Shown here: positions 15,366 through 23,932 of the stretch, one piece after another | Numbering within the stretch: position 1 is the first letter of the stretch | How the letters are laid out: the number at the start of each line of letters is the position of its first letter | NCBI GenBank assembly: GCA_964345765.1 | Contig: CAYFSJ010000021.1 | Coordinates: 1-25,471 of the forward strand | Reading direction: 5' to 3' | DNA length: 25,471 bases | From: DUUI01 sp964345765 | Lineage (GTDB): Bacteria; Bacillota_I; Bacilli_A; Erysipelotrichales; Erysipelotrichaceae | The notes under the pieces: generated by a model | The model's database searches: none | Seen by the model: only the letters and a program-made list of their open reading frames with translations | What the model was told of the DNA's origin: nothing | Made by a program: the position numbers and the translations under genes

Positions 15366-16501
15366 TATTCATCAAACTCCTTTAAGATATCTGCTAAGTC
15401 TTCCTGTTTTGACTCAGACTCTTGTGTTTTATCATTGTAATCGACAAATTCAATGACCGATTTCACTTGTTTTGATTTAGGTTTATGGTTAAAGGCAAAA
15501 TGATTGATCGCATCTTCTAAGGTTTTGACCTTATTTAGATGCATCGCAGAAGCAAGCAAATCTAAGTATTTTCTAGCCAAAATTCCTTTGTTATTGGTCA
15601 AAGCATAATCAATCAATACATTTAAGACTTGATCATTAAAACGATACTTCTCTCTTAAATAGTCTATAGTGCTCAAGTTAGACTCTAAAACCGGTACATC
15701 CCCCATTTTTGATTGAAGAAATTCTGGGGTACTCCATTTCAGCGGGTTGGAATCTTCAGAGGTAATCTTTATTAATTGACTTCCCGCTAATTCCTTTAAA
15801 TGATTCACATTCAACTTGGTTCCCGCTTTATTCATCGCTTTAGCCACATACATTCTTAATTGATCATTGGTTAATTGATATTGTTGAGCCAATGATGAGA
15901 TTAAATCTAAGTTCTCTTGAGTTCGCACACTTTTTGGAAATAACACCTCATTGGTATTAGCTAAAAAGATATCTAAATCAAATTTAGAACGACTTATCGA
16001 TTTGATTTCTTGACGATATTCTTGTTCAAGCTCTTGAGAATAGCCACTTAATTCTTTCATTGAAATCGAAGCGCTAATTTCATCAAAATCAGTATTGAGC
16101 GTATTCTCCTTAATCATTGAACTGACTAATTTGAGTTGAGTCGGGCCACATTCTTTGATATATAAGCGACCAAACAATTCATTTTGAAGAAAATCTTGAA
16201 CAGATTTTGGTTCAATCAATTCAATTTGGTGATGATTTTGTTGGTGATAAGTCCGCATTAAACCTAACTTCTCACAATTAATTCGAGCCGCTTCTAACTC
16301 TTCTAAATCACAATCTAAAATATCTGCTACCATCGCATAATCAGCATATAAGACAATATCATTGAAGCTAATTAACAGATGATACAGCTTATAAGCGAGT
16401 GGATGTAAAAGAGGTCCATATAATAAATTTAGGACATGATTTTGTTTACTAGTCAATCCGTTGATGCCAGCTAACAATAATTTCATATTACCAAGTATCA
16501 T
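15365..16501 (-). CDS. dnaB: Replication initiation / membrane attachment protein DnaB (Bacillus type)
   Basis: 378 residues. The N-terminal half resembles the DnaD/DnaB winged-helix DDBH1 region (LTSKQNHVLNLLYGPLLHPLAYKLYHLL, about residues 16-44). Later helical segments include LREKYRFNDQVLNVLIDYALTNNKGILARKYLDLLAS, the DnaB_2 (DDBH2) type. In Bacillus it recruits the DnaC-DnaI helicase complex to DnaA- or PriA-marked DNA and to the membrane. It is immediately followed by dnaI, as in Bacillus. The ATG at 16499-16501 has AAGGAGG four bases upstream and overlaps the coaE 3' end by 14 bases. Confidence 0.88.
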   Translation of the reverse strand: MILGNMKLLLAGINGLTSKQNHVLNLLYGPLLHPLAYKLYHLLISFNDIVLYADYAMVADILDCDLEELEAARINCEKLGLMRTYHQQNHHQIELIEPKSVQDFLQNELFGRLYIKECGPTQLKLVSSMIKENTLNTDFDEISASISMKELSGYSQELEQEYRQEIKSISRSKFDLDIFLANTNEVLFPKSVRTQENLDLISSLAQQYQLTNDQLRMYVAKAMNKAGTKLNVNHLKELAGSQLIKITSEDSNPLKWSTPEFLQSKMGDVPVLESNLSTIDYLREKYRFNDQVLNVLIDYALTNNKGILARKYLDLLASAMHLNKVKTLEDAINHFAFNHKPKSKQVKSVIEFVDYNDKTQESESKQEDLADILKEFDE

Positions 16502-17087
16502 AGTTCCTCCTTCTTAAATACAGATCAATTTGTTGGTATAAGTCTTCTAAGGTTGAATCATTATAGAAAATAACATCAGATTGACTCATCTTATAAGCCA
16601 CACTTAGTTGGGCATCCAGACGTTGTTGTAATTGTTGTTGTGACATGTTTCGATTTTCAACAACCCGTTTAAGTTGTTGTTTTTTACTAGTAGTCACAAA
16701 TAGGATTTCATCAAAATAATCTTCCATTTGAGTTTCAAATAAGAGTGGGATCTCAATAAAGAGCACACCTGGTTCATCGAGTTTAAAGATTTGGTCATAC
16801 ACTTTCTGATGCACTAATTTCTCAACCTTTTGTTTTAACTCTTTGTCGTTAAAGAAAACCTCTGAAAGTTTTTGTTTATCAATTTGGTTGTTATCTAAAA
16901 TATCAAACTCTGTATAGGATGCAATCTCAGTAATCAAGTCTTGATCGTGTTGATAGAGCTGGTGTACCATTTCATCCGCACTAAAAACACTAAATCCTCT
17001 TTCTTTTAAATATGCTAAGACTGATGATTTTCCTGAAGCGATTGAGCCTGTGATGGCGATTTTTTTTGTTTCTGACATTTTGGACAA
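16488..17087 (-). CDS. coaE: Dephospho-CoA kinase
   Basis: About 199 residues. The P-loop GSIASGKSSV lies at residues 14-23, the CoA-binding part has FSADEMVHQLYQ, and LFIEIPLLFETQ corresponds to the conserved lid/acceptor region. It catalyses the last step of CoA synthesis. Two starts are possible: TTG (17085-17087), with GAGGA about 8 bases upstream, or ATG (17076-17078), which has no close site. Either start lies inside mutM, an overlap of 64 or 73 bases. I list the TTG start with modest confidence. Order mutM-coaE-dnaB-dnaI resembles Bacillus. Confidence 0.9.
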   Translation of the reverse strand: MSKMSETKKIAITGSIASGKSSVLAYLKERGFSVFSADEMVHQLYQHDQDLITEIASYTEFDILDNNQIDKQKLSEVFFNDKELKQKVEKLVHQKVYDQIFKLDEPGVLFIEIPLLFETQMEDYFDEILFVTTSKKQQLKRVVENRNMSQQQLQQRLDAQLSVAYKMSQSDVIFYNDSTLEDLYQQIDLYLRRRNYDTW

Positions 17088-17872
17088 AAATAGGTTCCTC
17101 GTTTATTAATAAATATTTTCTCGATGTCACTTAGACAAATCTTGCAGGTGGACTGTTGATGGACCATTAGTTTTTGGTCAAAGCGTCCATGAACATTTAA
17201 TGAAGAAGTGTACGATCGAATCGTTGTTCCACCCATCTCAATAGCTTCTTCAATGATTTTTCTTGAACTCTTTAATATTTTATCTACTTTATATAAAGAA
17301 AGTTCATAACATGGGGTAGATGGATGTATTTTAGCATCAAAACAGATTTCATTGGCATAAATATTACCAATTCCACTCACAATGCTTTGATCTAATAACG
17401 CTTGTTTTATGGGAATCGTTCTATTTTTTATACGATTAAATAAAACAGATTTCGTTAATTTTGGATCTAAAACATCCAAACCCAATTTATTTAAACCAGG
17501 ATGAGTCGTTAATTCTAAAACATACGATAATCGACCAAACTTACGAACATCATGATATTTCAAATATCGTCCATCATCCAGTTCAAAGACAACATGGGTA
17601 TGTTTATCGATATCAGGATTGGTATCAATATAGAACTTTCCTTCCATTCTTAAATGAATGATTAAGTATCCTTTTTGTAAACCTAAGACTAAGAATTTAC
17701 CAAACCGATGAAACTCAATAAATTGATTGCCCATCAAATTGTCTACAAAAAATTGTTTGTTGTCATTCTCAATAATTCTTGGGTAATAAATATGCACTCC
17801 AGTAATAGTATTACCTTTTATTTGTTTTTCTAAGGTTGAAACAACCGTTTGAACTTCTGGTCCTTCAGGCAT
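17015..17872 (-). CDS. mutM: Formamidopyrimidine-DNA glycosylase
   Basis: 285 residues. It begins MPEGPEVQTVVSTL; after Met removal Pro2 is the Schiff-base nucleophile and Glu3 acts as general acid/base. The H2TH region includes KQALLDQSIVSGIGNIYANE, and the zinc finger has Cys243, Cys246, Cys263 and Cys266 (CKIC...CPKC). It excises 8-oxoguanine and formamidopyrimidines and nicks the strand. Fpg proteins usually end soon after the finger. Here a 19-residue tail (QKQKKSPSQAQSL...) follows, and its codons overlap the start of coaE in another frame. Two bases after polA. Confidence 0.95.
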   Translation of the reverse strand: MPEGPEVQTVVSTLEKQIKGNTITGVHIYYPRIIENDNKQFFVDNLMGNQFIEFHRFGKFLVLGLQKGYLIIHLRMEGKFYIDTNPDIDKHTHVVFELDDGRYLKYHDVRKFGRLSYVLELTTHPGLNKLGLDVLDPKLTKSVLFNRIKNRTIPIKQALLDQSIVSGIGNIYANEICFDAKIHPSTPCYELSLYKVDKILKSSRKIIEEAIEMGGTTIRSYTSSLNVHGRFDQKLMVHQQSTCKICLSDIEKIFINKRGTYFCPKCQKQKKSPSQAQSLQENHQS

Positions 17873-17874
17873 CT

Positions 17875-20400
17875 CTATACCTCATACCAAGTTTGGCCAA
17901 CATCACTAGAAACTTCTAAGTCCACTTTTAATGGTGCTATATTATCCATTGTTTCAATGACCATTTGTTTCACTTCCTCAATTTCATCATGATGTACTAA
18001 GACTAACAATTCATCATGAACTTGAAGAATTAGACGACTCTTGGCTTTCATCTTAATTAAATTATCATGAACTTTAATCATGGCCATCTTAATTAAATCA
18101 GCCGCAGTTCCTTGAATTGGTGAGTTCATTGCTGCACGTTTGGCACGATCTCTAATCACAAAATTCTTAGAATGAATCTCACTCATTTGACGACGTCGAT
18201 TAAATAAAGTTTTAACATAGCCATGTTGCTCACAAAACTCAACAATTTCATCCATATAAGTTTGAATCCCACTAAAGGTATCAAGATAATTCTTTATGAA
18301 TTCTCCCGCTTTTTTAGGAGCAATATCCAGTTGTTGTGACAATCCAAAATCAGAGATACCATAGACAATCCCAAAGTTAACGGCTTTGGCTTGTCGACGC
18401 ATTAGCGAAGTAACTTCTTGATCATCCTCTAAATTAAAGATTTCACGGGCCGTCTTAGTATGAATATCTAATTTATTGTTAAAGGCTTCAATCATTTCTG
18501 GTTCATCAGCCATATGTGCTAAAACTCTTAGTTCAATTTGAGAATAGTCACAACTTAATAGAGAATAGCCTTCATCGGCCACAAACACTTTTCTGACAAT
18601 ACGTGTTTCTTCATTTCGAACTGAAATATTTTGTAAGTTAGGATCTAGCGAACTTAAGCGACCAGTTTGAGCAGCAGACTGTGAATAATTGGTATGGATT
18701 CTTCCATCTTCACCAACATATTTTTGAAGGCCATCAGCATAGGTGCTTAAGAATTTTTGGTATTTACGATACTCTAAAATCTTTGGCACAATTGGATGCT
18801 CATCAACTAACTTTTCTAACACATCTACGGCTGTTGAGCGTTTCTTGCCTGTTTTTAAACCTAACTCATCAAAAAGAACAACGCCTAATTGTTTAGGTGA
18901 ATTGATATTAAATTCTTTCTCTGCTAATTGATAAATCTCTTGTGATAAGGCATCAACTTGTTTATGAGTTTCTAAAGCTAATTCTTCTAAAGCATCTTTA
19001 TCTACTTTGATTCCGATGCGTTCCATTTCCACTAAAACTTCTAAGAGTGGAAATTCAATGTCTTCATATAAATCAACTAGTTCATATTCTTGTAGACTTT
19101 GGTGATAGTCTTCAAATAATTGATGAGAATCTACAATAAATTGAACTTGCTGAGCTAATGGCTCTAATTGATGCTGCCATAGATCATGTTTATCTTTAAG
19201 TTTATCAAGAGATGAAATGGTTGAGTCCACTAAATAAGCTAAGATTAATAAATCATCCGTAAAACTATTGATTTCAAAACCATCTTTCTTAAGAGCATGA
19301 TACAGATTTTTTGAATCAATCCCCTTCTTAGAATAATTACCCTCAATTAGATTCTTAAAGGCAGCATCTTCTTTGGCTGATAAAGAATCAATAAATGAAA
19401 CATGTTTTGAATCTGAGACTAAATATCCATCGACAACGACATGAAAACCTTGATTCTCTTTGACTATCGGAGCGATAATCACATCGTCCTTTACAAAACT
19501 TTGGTCGAAATTTAATAACTGAGAAGCTTCTTGTTTTTCATCAGGCTCAATCTCAATTTTCTTCAATAAGGAGTTCATATCATATTTACGATAAAACTTA
19601 GAAATAAGCGCTTGATCTTGTTCAATGGAATATTGATCCAAATTGATTTCAATTGGTATTTCAGTATGAATCGTTGCTAATTCTTTAGAAAGATAAGCAA
19701 CTTCTTTTTGAGTGATTAATTTTTCTTTTAATTTACCCTTAACTGAATCGATGTTTTTATAAATCTTATCTAAGTCATGATATTGCGTTAACAGATTCAT
19801 GGCAGTCTTTTCGCCCACACCCGCAACACCTGGAATATTGTCGGAAGAATCACCCATTAGACCTTTTAAGTCTTTCACTTGATCAGGCTCTAGATTAAAC
19901 TCTTCTTTTAATACTTCTAAGGTGACTTCTTGCATTTCGGTGATACCCTTTTTCATCAGTAATACGGAGGTATCTTCTTTAATCAGTTGTAACATATCTT
20001 TATCTGAGGTTAAGATGACTTTTTTCATCCCTTCGAATTTCTTTGATAAAGTCCCTATAATATCATCAGCTTCAAAACCTTCAATTTCTGTAAAATATAA
20101 TGGGTAATGACTTAAAAATTCTCGAACAATAGGAAATTGAGAAATTAAATCTTCATCTACAGGTTTTCGAGTTCCTTTATAATCTTTAAACTTTTCATGA
20201 CGAAATGTTTTCTTGGCTGTATCAAAAGCAACTAAGGCATAATCCGGTTGAATATAGCTCATGGCTTTAGTTAACATGTTTGAAAAACCATAAACGGCAT
20301 TGGTTGGTTGCCCACTCTTTGATGTCATTCTTTGTCTCATCGTCGCATAATATGCTCTGAAAATTAAAGAATTACCATCGATTAATAATACTTTTTCCAT
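17875..20400 (-). CDS. polA: DNA polymerase I
   Basis: 841 residues. The 5'-3' exonuclease (FEN) domain, about 1-290, includes LLIDGNSLIFRAYYA, FEADDIIGTLS and VILTSDKDMLQLI with the metal-binding acids. The 3'-5' exonuclease-like domain, about 300-440, lacks the first DxE catalytic pair, as in Bacillus PolA, so proofreading is not expected. The polymerase domain has CDYSQIELRVLAHMA (motif A), RRQAKAVNFGIVYGIS (finger helix) and LQVHDELLV (motif C). It fills gaps in repair and removes Okazaki primers. GGGAG lies before its ATG, 13 bases after mreD. Confidence 0.98.
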   Translation of the reverse strand: MEKVLLIDGNSLIFRAYYATMRQRMTSKSGQPTNAVYGFSNMLTKAMSYIQPDYALVAFDTAKKTFRHEKFKDYKGTRKPVDEDLISQFPIVREFLSHYPLYFTEIEGFEADDIIGTLSKKFEGMKKVILTSDKDMLQLIKEDTSVLLMKKGITEMQEVTLEVLKEEFNLEPDQVKDLKGLMGDSSDNIPGVAGVGEKTAMNLLTQYHDLDKIYKNIDSVKGKLKEKLITQKEVAYLSKELATIHTEIPIEINLDQYSIEQDQALISKFYRKYDMNSLLKKIEIEPDEKQEASQLLNFDQSFVKDDVIIAPIVKENQGFHVVVDGYLVSDSKHVSFIDSLSAKEDAAFKNLIEGNYSKKGIDSKNLYHALKKDGFEINSFTDDLLILAYLVDSTISSLDKLKDKHDLWQHQLEPLAQQVQFIVDSHQLFEDYHQSLQEYELVDLYEDIEFPLLEVLVEMERIGIKVDKDALEELALETHKQVDALSQEIYQLAEKEFNINSPKQLGVVLFDELGLKTGKKRSTAVDVLEKLVDEHPIVPKILEYRKYQKFLSTYADGLQKYVGEDGRIHTNYSQSAAQTGRLSSLDPNLQNISVRNEETRIVRKVFVADEGYSLLSCDYSQIELRVLAHMADEPEMIEAFNNKLDIHTKTAREIFNLEDDQEVTSLMRRQAKAVNFGIVYGISDFGLSQQLDIAPKKAGEFIKNYLDTFSGIQTYMDEIVEFCEQHGYVKTLFNRRRQMSEIHSKNFVIRDRAKRAAMNSPIQGTAADLIKMAMIKVHDNLIKMKAKSRLILQVHDELLVLVHHDEIEEVKQMVIETMDNIAPLKVDLEVSSDVGQTWYEV

Positions 20401-20413
20401 ATCTTCTCCCTCT

Positions 20414-20965
20414 CTAATCTAACATTGATATATGTTCACGGCGTCGACGAATTCTTTCGCGCTGTGTTTGAAAATCAAATAATTGTGATTCAAAAACTAA
20501 TAGAATAACAATGGCTACTATATTCATTAATATCGTTAAAATATACTCATAAGTAATGTAATTAATTAAACTGGCATTAGTCATCCCAAATAGATGACCA
20601 AAGACAAATTTTATAAACAAATAACCAGAGATTAGGACAAATAAATGAATGGCCTTTTCTAAGAATAAGTTCCCACCTAATTCCCAGGTTACATGACTGA
20701 TTAAAACGATACAAAAAATACTAATTAGGGGTATTAAATTTGAATTAAAAGTATTAATCTCAACAAACAATCCAAAAATTAGTGACACCACTATTTTCTT
20801 TGATAGTGGCATATGGCGAGTGACTAATAACAACGCAATGACAGAAAATAATGATTCAAAAATAAAACTTTGATAACCAAAAGTACTTGGTAAAAAAGGC
20901 TTTATTATAAAGTCTAAAATAATCCCAATAAATAATAATCCATATCGAATAAAAAATTGACTCAT
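20414..20965 (-). CDS. mreD: Rod shape-determining protein MreD
   Basis: 183 residues, hydrophobic almost throughout with about five or six membrane helices and a basic cytoplasmic tail (QTQRERIRRRREH). MreD works with MreC in the elongasome that guides lateral wall synthesis. Sequence conservation is weak in this family; the call rests on size, topology and the directly preceding mreC, whose TGA it overlaps by four bases (ATGA). Confidence 0.82.
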   Translation of the reverse strand: MSQFFIRYGLLFIGIILDFIIKPFLPSTFGYQSFIFESLFSVIALLLVTRHMPLSKKIVVSLIFGLFVEINTFNSNLIPLISIFCIVLISHVTWELGGNLFLEKAIHLFVLISGYLFIKFVFGHLFGMTNASLINYITYEYILTILMNIVAIVILLVFESQLFDFQTQRERIRRRREHISMLD

Positions 20966-21801
20966 GGTTTACTTACCACCATCACCGCATTAATATTGGC
21001 AAAAGATGCGGCAGGTTTTACTTCTAAATGAATGGATAAGGTTGCTTCTGATTGAGTGACCGTAACCACTTCACCCACCAATAAGCCACTAGGGATGATC
21101 TCTCCTAATCCAGAAGTAATGACTTGCATGCCTGGTAAAACTTCTTGGGTTGAGTCCAATAGATTGACTTCAACCATTTGAGTATTGATATTATATGAAC
21201 TGAGTAAAGCTTCAACTCCATTTTCATTATCTAATTGAATCTTAACCGCAAACTGGTTATTCCCTTCTTGGGAAGTTAATAAGGTAACAATGGCAGTGTT
21301 GTCACTTACTTCTGAGATTTGACCAATTAAACCTTGTGGTGTAATGACTGCCATATATAAATCAATCCCATCATTCTTTCCTTTATTTAATAACAGATTA
21401 TTAGAAAAACTAGTCGATGTTCTTTCAATAACGTTCGCATTAACAAACTTTGCTTCAGACATCGTTTTTTGAAGTCCTAATAAATCTTTTAATTCTTGGT
21501 TTTCCTTATTTGCTTCAATCAGACGTGTTTGAAGTTGATGGACTTCTAAAAGTTGATTTCGAAGTGTTAAGTTTTCTGAATGCACATTTTGTAAAGAAAA
21601 AAACCCATTGACTCCATCTTTGATGGTATCAACTGGTGATTGAAATAAAACATATCTTAAGTAGGATGAAACCGTAAAAAAAGATTGGTCTAAATTTTGG
21701 TATAGACGAGTTGGTTTTATGAGTTGAAAAAATAGAGTTAAGAAGATGCTTAACCCTAAGACTATTTTTAAAAATTTAGAAAATCGACTACTTTTTTGCA
21801 T
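20962..21801 (-). CDS. mreC: Rod shape-determining protein MreC
   Basis: 279 residues from MQKSSRFSKFLKIVLG. One membrane anchor lies at about residues 9-27, a coiled coil around 70-105 (NLTLRNQLLEVHQLQTRLIEANKENQELK), then the extracytoplasmic beta-rich MreC domain with NVIERTSTSFSNNLLLNKG and SGLGEIIPSGLLVGEV. It scaffolds PBPs and the Rod complex. I use the ATG at 21799-21801 with GGAGA five bases upstream. A longer in-frame start at 21867 would cross the radC terminator. It follows radC directly, with no mreB gene between. Confidence 0.93.
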   Translation of the reverse strand: MQKSSRFSKFLKIVLGLSIFLTLFFQLIKPTRLYQNLDQSFFTVSSYLRYVLFQSPVDTIKDGVNGFFSLQNVHSENLTLRNQLLEVHQLQTRLIEANKENQELKDLLGLQKTMSEAKFVNANVIERTSTSFSNNLLLNKGKNDGIDLYMAVITPQGLIGQISEVSDNTAIVTLLTSQEGNNQFAVKIQLDNENGVEALLSSYNINTQMVEVNLLDSTQEVLPGMQVITSGLGEIIPSGLLVGEVVTVTQSEATLSIHLEVKPAASFANINAVMVVSKP

Positions 21802-21816
21802 AAAATCTCCATAGAT

Positions 21817-21822
21817 ATTATA
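21817..21822 (-). promoter_or_regulatory. Possible -10 element before mreC
   Basis: A perfect TATAAT lies on the minus strand 15 bases before the mreC start. The -35 is poor (TTTTAA at 17 bases), and the implied 5' leader would leave the ribosome-binding site at the very end of the transcript. It is the only candidate promoter between the radC terminator and mreC. Confidence 0.35.
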
Positions 21823-21837
21823 CCTTGTTATTGAAGA

Positions 21838-21865
21838 GATTAAAAGCGGAGTAAAGCTACTCCGC
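21838..21865 (-). terminator. Terminator at the end of radC
   Basis: GCGGAGTA (21865-21858), a GCTT loop and TACTCCGC (21853-21846) form a perfect 8-bp GC-rich hairpin followed by TTTTAAT. The TAG stop of radC lies in the hairpin. It should end most radC transcription before mreC. Confidence 0.85.
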
Positions 21866-22537
21866 ATGTGTCAGCTGATGTAAAATCGAATGATACCCAT
21901 TCTTGGTGACAATCACATGATCTAAAACATTGATTCCTAATAATCTGCCTGCATCAACAAGTGAATTTGTGACGACTAAATCCATATCACTTGGGACTAA
22001 AGTCCCTCCTGGGTGATTATGGACGGCAATGATTGAGGATGCTGAATGTTTAATCGCAACATTGAAAATCTCTCGAGGATGAACTAATGAACGGTCTAGA
22101 GTTCCTTTAAAGATGATTTCATAATGAATAATATGATTTGCGACATTCAAGTAAATAACTAAGAAACATTCTTGGCTTTCATGTCCTATTTCATTTTGTA
22201 ACCAGTGAATCACTGATTTTGAGTTTTCCATAACATTCAAATTTTGGATTTGAGATCGACCAATTCGCTTACTCAATTCTAAAATGGCTTTAATCTCAAG
22301 TGCTTTGGCTTTCTTTATCCCATCAATTTTCATCAAATCATCTAAACTCATCGAACTTAATAACCGAAGATTTTGAGATTTAATTAAAACATTATGAGCT
22401 ATTTGAGAGACTGGCATCTGAGCATTTCCATGTCGTAAAACTAACATTAATAATTCATGGTCACTTAATTTATCAACACCAATCATTAATGCTTTTTCAC
22501 GCGGTCGTAAATCCAGTGGCATTTCTTTTATTCTCAT
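21857..22537 (-). CDS. radC: RadC-family (JAB/MPN) protein
   Basis: 226 residues. The N-terminal helix-hairpin-helix region (SLDDLMKIDGIKKAKALEIKAI) precedes the MPN+/JAMM domain with HNHPGG and the following SDMD, matching the metal-binding HxHx(7)SxxD signature of RadC. Its earlier role in recombination repair has been questioned and the true function is not settled. Its ATG overlaps the TGA of a 39-codon upstream ORF (ATGA), which suggests coupled translation. No other strong ribosome-binding site precedes it. Confidence 0.92.
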   Translation of the reverse strand: MRIKEMPLDLRPREKALMIGVDKLSDHELLMLVLRHGNAQMPVSQIAHNVLIKSQNLRLLSSMSLDDLMKIDGIKKAKALEIKAILELSKRIGRSQIQNLNVMENSKSVIHWLQNEIGHESQECFLVIYLNVANHIIHYEIIFKGTLDRSLVHPREIFNVAIKHSASSIIAVHNHPGGTLVPSDMDLVVTNSLVDAGRLLGINVLDHVIVTKNGYHSILHQLTHAE

Positions 22538-22653
22538 TTACCCCATTGCATTCTGAAAGTAAATACGGATAAAGAACCTGAACTAGACGTTAGCATCTTA
22601 TAGATGGCTGCAACTCCTGCTGCTATTCCTACCGCCATTACTGCAGTTGACAT
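22534..22653 (-). CDS. Small hydrophobic protein (39 aa) coupled to radC
   Basis: An unlisted short ORF. ATG at 22651-22653, TGA at 22534-22536, 39 residues: MSTAVMAVGIAAGVAAIYK, then MLTSSSGSLSVF and TFRMQWGK. An excellent Shine-Dalgarno, AAAAGGAGGT, ends 5 bases before the ATG, better than that of radC. The Ala/Val/Gly-rich segment, about residues 3-17, could be a short membrane helix. The TGA overlaps the radC ATG, so ribosomes may pass from one to the other. I know no family. It could be a small membrane protein or mainly a coupling leader. Confidence 0.62.
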   Translation of the reverse strand: MSTAVMAVGIAAGVAAIYKMLTSSSGSLSVFTFRMQWGK

Positions 22654-22805
22654 ATGACACCTCCTTTTCTATTGATACACTTCTTACTCCTTTTCTCCTA
22701 AGTATTCTTAAATAAATAATATCAATTTTTTAATATTAACTAATTGTAACTATGAACCATAAGAACTTTATATAAATGAGTCCATCAATATCTAAACTAA
22801 GATGC
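22654..22805 (-). other. Intergenic region between ftsZ and the 39-codon ORF
   Basis: Very AT-rich. Beyond the ribosome-binding site of the small ORF I see no convincing promoter pair; TACAAT at 22738-22743 lacks a good -35. A second AAAAGGAG before a three-codon GTG-TAG frame (22669-22680) is probably chance. Confidence 0.4.
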
Positions 22806-22836
22806 CAAAATAAAAGCCAAGGTGTTTAGCCTTGGC
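22806..22836 (-). terminator. Terminator downstream of ftsZ
   Basis: GCCAAGG (22836-22830), a seven-base loop and CCTTGGC (22822-22816) form a perfect hairpin followed by TTTTATTTT. It lies eight bases after the ftsZ stop and separates ftsAZ from the radC unit. Confidence 0.92.
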
Positions 22837-22843
22837 CTAGTCA

Positions 22844-23932
22844 TTATCTTCTTCTAAAGAAGTCAGGGATTGAATTATCCTCATCTTCTTCATCAACTTC
22901 TGAATCATCAAAACTTGGTGTTACTTGTGGTTGAGTTTCAGCCATTTTTGGTTGAGTTCTAAATCCAACCGTTTGTTGTTCAGCTTCAATTGGTTCTTCA
23001 AATCCAGTCGCAATAACAGTTACGATAATTGAATCTCCGAGTTGTTCATTAATAGCAACCCCAAAGATAATATCAATATCACGACCCGCAGTTTCACGAA
23101 TATATTCAACCGCATCATTTGCGTCATACATGGTAATGCTTTCTCCACCAGTAACGTTAACGATTGCTTTTGAAGCCCCTTCAATTTGAGACTCAAGTAA
23201 TGGTGATGTAATCGCATTTTCAGCAGCTTCAGTTGCTTTGTTTTCACCACTAGCCATACCAATACCAATTAATGCGGACCCTTGGTCAGCCATGACCGAT
23301 TTAACATCAGCAAAGTCTAAGTTGATTAGCGCTGGTACAGCAATTAAATCTGTAATAGTTTGAACACCTTGACGTAAGACATTATCTGCTTCTTTAAATG
23401 CTTCTCTAAATGGAATACGACCAATGACTTCAAGTAAGTTATTGTTGGAAACAACAATTAATGAGTCAGTATATTTCTTTAATTCTTCCAGTCCGTCATC
23501 AGCTTGTTTCATACGACGAGATCCTTCAAAATTAAATGGTTTTGTAACAATCGCAACCGTTAAAGCACCCGCTTCTTTGGCTAATTTAGCAAATAATGGT
23601 GCTGCACCAGTCCCAGTTCCTCCACCAAGACCTGCAGTAATGAAGATCATATCTGCATCTCTTACGGCTTCACGAATTTCATTTTCACTATCTTGTGCCG
23701 CTTTACGTCCATTATCAGGATTTCCTCCTGCTCCTAAGCCATCATCACCTAGGACAAGTTTATTTTTGACTAAAGAGACATTTAAAACTTGTAAGTCCGT
23801 GTTAGCGACATAGAATTCGACGCCTTGTAGCCCCTCATCAACCATGCGGTTAATTGCGTTGTTTCCAGCTCCACCAATACCAAATACTTTAATCTTGGCG
23901 ACTTGCTCATACTTTTCGTAGTTGTTACTCAT
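22844..23932 (-). CDS. ftsZ: Cell division protein FtsZ
   Basis: 362 residues. The GTP-binding part starts with KVFGIGGAGNNAINRM and carries the tubulin signature GLGGGTGTGAAP (101-112). The T7 catalytic loop is NLDFADVKSVM, completing the GTPase site of the next subunit. An acidic linker (DDSEVDEEDEDN) leads into the conserved C-terminal peptide IPDFFRRR, which binds FtsA and other partners. It polymerises into the Z ring at midcell. Its ATG abuts the ftsA TAA, with GGAGG 8 bases before it. A strong terminator follows. Confidence 0.98.
   Translation of the reverse strand: MSNNYEKYEQVAKIKVFGIGGAGNNAINRMVDEGLQGVEFYVANTDLQVLNVSLVKNKLVLGDDGLGAGGNPDNGRKAAQDSENEIREAVRDADMIFITAGLGGGTGTGAAPLFAKLAKEAGALTVAIVTKPFNFEGSRRMKQADDGLEELKKYTDSLIVVSNNNLLEVIGRIPFREAFKEADNVLRQGVQTITDLIAVPALINLDFADVKSVMADQGSALIGIGMASGENKATEAAENAITSPLLESQIEGASKAIVNVTGGESITMYDANDAVEYIRETAGRDIDIIFGVAINEQLGDSIIVTVIATGFEEPIEAEQQTVGFRTQPKMAETQPQVTPSFDDSEVDEEDEDNSIPDFFRRR

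Noticed and set aside
21802..21867. 22-residue extension of MreC overlapping radC
   Set aside because: It crosses the radC terminator, and a GGAGA site fits the internal ATG.
22669..22680. Three-codon GTG-TAT-CAA-TAG frame after AAAAGGAG
   Set aside because: Too short to support; the ribosome-binding site is likely part of a purine-rich leader.
23424..23813. 129-codon plus-strand open frame opposite ftsZ
   Set aside because: Antisense shadow; its low-complexity Ser/Ala/Pro composition reflects the ftsZ codon pattern.
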